Part shown: one piece after another, positions 61,702 through 64,000 of the stretch
How the letters are laid out: each line of letters starts with the position of its first letter
Position numbering within the stretch: position 1 is the first letter of the stretch
Origin: Capsulimonas corticalis
GTDB lineage: Bacteria > Armatimonadota > Armatimonadia > Armatimonadales > Capsulimonadaceae
Direction: 5' to 3'
DNA: 64,000 bases
NCBI RefSeq assembly: GCF_003574315.2
Contig: NZ_AP025739.1
Span: 5,766,001-5,830,000, forward strand
Made by a program: the position numbers and the translations under genes
The notes under the pieces: generated by a model
Seen by the model: only the letters and a program-made list of their open reading frames with translations
Database searches by the model: none
Told to the model about the DNA's origin: nothing

Positions 61702-62673
61702 ATGAAACTGTCCATGAAAGCAGTCAAGGGTTTCACCTTGATTGAGTTGCTCGTCGTCATCGCCATTATCGCGATTCTTGCCGCTATCCTCTTCCCCGTC
61801 TTCGCCAAGGCTCGTGAGAAGGCCCGCCAGATTACTTGTATTTCGAACCTGAAGCAAATTGGTCTCGCCACTCTTCAGTACAACCAGGATTACGATGAGG
61901 CGTTCTACGCTCATCGCTACAACAACTCACCGAACCTTTTGCTCAAGAGCAATGGCGGCCCTTTCGCGGATGTTTCTGGCGATGTTACGAACAAAGTATT
62001 CTGGATTTCCTTGCTCCAGCCGTATACAAAGAGCTACGATGTTTTCAAGTGTCCATCTAACCCGAACGCGTGGGTCGGTGTCAACACCGATGGTGTCAGC
62101 TGTGGTAATGCGGCAGGCGCCGCCTCAGGATGTTCCGGCGTCGGCTATGGCGGCGAAAATAGTTATGGACACAATGATGTCTTTTTAAGCCCAGCGGGTC
62201 AGTTTAACGATCCGACGAGCGGTGCTCCAGCATTGGTCAGCTTGGCTGCTATTCAGCGCCCGGCATCAACGATTATGGTCACCGACGCTACGTACTATGG
62301 CGTCGCATTTGACGTGAACAATGAGAGCGGCATGCAAGATTCGCACAATGGCTCTTACGATCCTACGGGTGACAAGGCTGTTTACGCGAAAGAAAGCAAC
62401 GCTAATGCCGGCCAGTACGAGAGCTACTGGAAGAACCTCGGCAACAGCAAGTGGGGCTGGGACACTGGCGCCGGTGCAGTCGGCTCCCCGAACATTGGTG
62501 CTGGCGGAACTTCTCCGGCTTCCAAATTGCTTGGAGCTCGCCACACCGACTTCATCAACTGCCAGTTCGTTGACGGACACTGCAAATCTATTCGCTTCTC
62601 GAAGGTCGTTGGCGACGTTTGCCTCTGGTCCACCGACAGTCTGGGTGGCAGCGACCACTCTTTCTGCAACTAA
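61702..62673 (+). CDS. DUF1559 prepilin-like protein with H-X9-DG motif
   Basis: 323 residues. The leader [10 protein letters not shown] ends at the prepilin peptidase site G/F, followed by [20 protein letters not shown] with Glu at +5, then [16 protein letters not shown]. The large C-terminal domain is DUF1559 and has near its end the [14 protein letters not shown] block (H-X9-DG). These are type II secretion/type IV pilus pseudopilin-like surface proteins, expanded in Armatimonadota and Planctomycetes. TAGGAGAATTG precedes the ATG. The gene is T-richer at third positions than its neighbours, as highly expressed genes often are. Monocistronic with its own terminator. Confidence 0.88.
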   Translation: MKLSMKAVKGFTLIELLVVIAIIAILAAILFPVFAKAREKARQITCISNLKQIGLATLQYNQDYDEAFYAHRYNNSPNLLLKSNGGPFADVSGDVTNKVFWISLLQPYTKSYDVFKCPSNPNAWVGVNTDGVSCGNAAGAASGCSGVGYGGENSYGHNDVFLSPAGQFNDPTSGAPALVSLAAIQRPASTIMVTDATYYGVAFDVNNESGMQDSHNGSYDPTGDKAVYAKESNANAGQYESYWKNLGNSKWGWDTGAGAVGSPNIGAGGTSPASKLLGARHTDFINCQFVDGHCKSIRFSKVVGDVCLWSTDSLGGSDHSFCN

Positions 62674-62691
62674 TCTGTTCCGACAGAATTT

Positions 62692-62738
62692 AACGATCAG
62701 CCTGCGACCATTTCCGGTCACAGGCTGATTTTGTTTGA
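62692..62738 (+). terminator. terminator after pilin-like gene
   Basis: ATCAGCCTGCGACC / GGTCACAGGCTGAT stem followed by TTTGTTT. Confidence 0.85.
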
Positions 62739-62806
62739 TGTCACACCACTGTAATGATCAATCACAAGCTATGGCACAGCAAACACAGAAGTCTGATTTC
62801 AGAAAA

Positions 62807-62953
62807 ATGATATCCGGCACCGTTGCTCTTGAGAAGTAAGGAACTCAGGTAATTCCTAAGGTGATTCGGGATGAATGTGGAATTGATGAGGGATCAAACG
62901 TCGATATCTCTGTCGAGAAAATACCATCATCATTACTCCTATCGTGCACATAA
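62807..62953 (+). pseudogene. MazE/AbrB-type antitoxin remnant
   Basis: The frame from ATG 62807 encodes a SpoVT/AbrB swapped-hairpin pattern: SGTVALEK, then GTQVIPKVIRDECG and IDEGSNVDISVEK. An in-frame TAA at 62837 interrupts it at the position where MazE proteins have Trp or Tyr (K-W/Y-G). No other start restores the domain. It lies directly upstream of a PIN-domain gene, the standard toxin partner, in a locally AT-richer stretch, so the pair is probably an acquired and decaying VapBC/MazE-PIN module. Confidence 0.65.
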
Positions 62954-63405
62954 GAAATCGGCTAGACGATAATTTCGATGCAACGCACATAATGCCGGAA
63001 AGCAAAAGCTTCACATTGGAAATGGCGATGGTTAAGCTGAGGGAGCTTAAAAACAGGCAGGTGAATGATTTTTCTCCTCCTAAATTATTTCTGGATGCCT
63101 CTTTAGTCATTGCAGCACTGTTCTCGCATAAATCGGATTCGCCAGCGTGTGGATTATTTAACCTGGGAGAAAATAGGTTATTGATTTACAAGAGCGATGA
63201 TGCGCTTCGAAAGCCCAATGGCGTGTTACAAGGACTGCTGGATGAAGATTACGAGATCATCAAATTCATACTCGCAGAAAATTTTGAGATGGCGAATATC
63301 GTAACAGCCGCCGCAAAGCGTGTTTGCGAGAAACTCTTGCTATACGACACACGGCATTTGCTGAGCACCCCTAGATTGGTACGAAGAATACTCAACAGGT
63401 TGTGA
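62944..63405 (+). CDS. PIN-domain (VapC-like) toxin candidate, possibly degenerate
   Basis: 153 residues from GTG 62944; ATG 62992 is the likelier start. After an N-terminal charged stretch, PKLFLDASLVIAALFSH carries the first PIN Asp. The C-terminal CEKLLLYDTRHLLSTPRLVRR matches the PIN end, but the usual acidic residue before the TAAA helix (here FEMANIVTAAA) is missing. PIN toxins cleave RNA; loss of this acid could inactivate it. The coding sequence is clearly AT-richer than its neighbours, a sign of transfer. The antitoxin upstream is interrupted. Confidence 0.55.
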   Translation: MHIRNRLDDNFDATHIMPESKSFTLEMAMVKLRELKNRQVNDFSPPKLFLDASLVIAALFSHKSDSPACGLFNLGENRLLIYKSDDALRKPNGVLQGLLDEDYEIIKFILAENFEMANIVTAAAKRVCEKLLLYDTRHLLSTPRLVRRILNRL

Positions 63406-63537
63406 TGTCTGGTGGTGAGGCTCTACAGTGGGCTACACATTGAATCATCGTTCGGGCGCGGCTTCGGCAGGAAGAGAATAGACGAAAACGGTAGCCGTGC
63501 TCAGAACCCTGCATTGTTGATATGAGGTTTTCTCATA

Positions 63538-63969
63538 TTACGCGCGCATGTACTTTGCGAGAATGGCGTCTTCTTCGGAGATCCGTGGCTTGTTGGTGAT
63601 TTGCAGCAGGATCGACGTCCCCTTCTCGCTGGTGCTGAGGGTGAGTGCGTCGGTGGCTTCGAGCATAAGGTGGAAGCCCATGCCGAGGGAGATGCGGGTG
63701 GAGTAGCCTTTTTCGAGGGTGGCGCGGGCGAGATGGACGGGGGCAATGCCGGTTCCGTTGTCTTCGATCAAGACGCAGACGAGGGTGTCTTCGATCCAGA
63801 CGCGGGCGGCGCCGCCGCCGCCGTGCTTGATCGCGTTGGTCGCGGCCTCGCTGACACTGGTGAGAAGATCGGCGGTGCGCTCGACATCCATGTGCAGATC
63901 CACGGCGACCTGGTGCAGGTCTTGCCGCAAGCGAGAGGCGTCAAGCGGAGTCTTGAGCGGCTGATCCAT
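63538..63969 (-). CDS. anti-sigma-factor-type serine kinase/HATPase (RsbW-like), possibly partial
   Basis: 143 residues from ATG 63969. The GHKL ATPase N box is VSEAATNAIKHGGGG and the G1 box is EDNGTGIAP; the glycine-rich lid LGMGFHLMLEATD follows. This is the RsbW/SpoIIAB-type fold, which phosphorylates anti-anti-sigma factors or sequesters sigma. The frame stays open to the window edge, so it may be the end of a longer regulator. It resembles the C-terminal domain of the 1324-residue protein at 35314-39288. Confidence 0.7.
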   Translation of the reverse strand: MDQPLKTPLDASRLRQDLHQVAVDLHMDVERTADLLTSVSEAATNAIKHGGGGAARVWIEDTLVCVLIEDNGTGIAPVHLARATLEKGYSTRISLGMGFHLMLEATDALTLSTSEKGTSILLQITNKPRISEEDAILAKYMRA

Positions 63970-64000
63970 GGACGGCGCGCGTTCGGTGAGTTCTTGCGGC

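Noticed and set aside
1-64000. CRISPR arrays, prophage or insertion sequences
   Set aside because: No regularly spaced direct repeats of CRISPR size, no phage structural genes and no transposase were seen; the repeat elements found are non-coding.

Overview
The window looks like a chromosome segment of an Armatimonadota bacterium, probably near Capsulimonas. This is an inference. The main pointer is the prepilin-like protein at 61702-62673, whose [20 protein letters not shown] helix is followed by the [13 protein letters not shown] motif that is abundant in that phylum. The high GC, the signal peptidase II and Lgt genes, the many secreted glycosidases and the carotenoid genes fit. No phage, insertion sequence or CRISPR array was seen.

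Layout. 1-9798: end of a secreted GH38-type mannosidase, a HupE/UreJ-like membrane protein, cysH and ppa (sulfate assimilation and pyrophosphate removal), an exporter, then a sugar isomerase-rhaT operon facing an AraC regulator (9961-10878). 10859-13873: polysaccharide deacetylase, CrtC-like carotenoid hydratase and a divergent carotenoid-type glycosyltransferase. 13991-15269: ferritin-like and LTXXQ-like stress proteins. 21829-15337 (minus): rfbD-ileS-dksA-like-lspA-lgt-rluD, one apparent operon for envelope and translation functions. 21944-30879: M16 protease, RDD and SpoIIM membrane proteins, a Tat-type secreted GH5 enzyme, DUF58, and an acyltransferase. 31156-33632: DUF2089, a DUF4097 beta-helix protein and a small membrane protein. 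33679-35274: C-terminal half of carbamoyl-phosphate synthase. 35314-40070: a histidine kinase and a 1324-residue receiver/GAF/PP2C/ATPase protein. 52596-42490 (minus): pyrR-pyrB-(membrane protein)-pyrC-carA-(glycosyltransferase)-(DinB)-carB N-half-purE-purK, headed by a consensus promoter and a PyrR attenuator. 52883-64000: PIG-L deacetylase, nucleotidyltransferase, tRNA-Ser, a frameshifted fadD followed by an MFS transporter and plsC, a secreted protein, a three-repeat DNA-binding protein, the pilin-like gene behind a Pho-box-like array, a decayed toxin-antitoxin pair and an anti-sigma-type ATPase.

How it works together. The pyr operon makes the first pyrimidine intermediates and ends in purE/purK, so two nucleotide pathways may share one PyrR-controlled transcript. 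The large subunit of its first enzyme is split exactly at the boundary between its two homologous halves. The halves lie 8.8 kb apart on opposite strands under different promoters. Several genes (rfbD, DUF58, spoIIM, carB C-half, crtC-like and its partner) have a TATAAT box ending only 5-9 nt before the start codon, which suggests leaderless mRNAs. The pyr/pur operon is also seeded with long perfect inverted repeats and a family of GGCCCGAAGGGCC-core elements.
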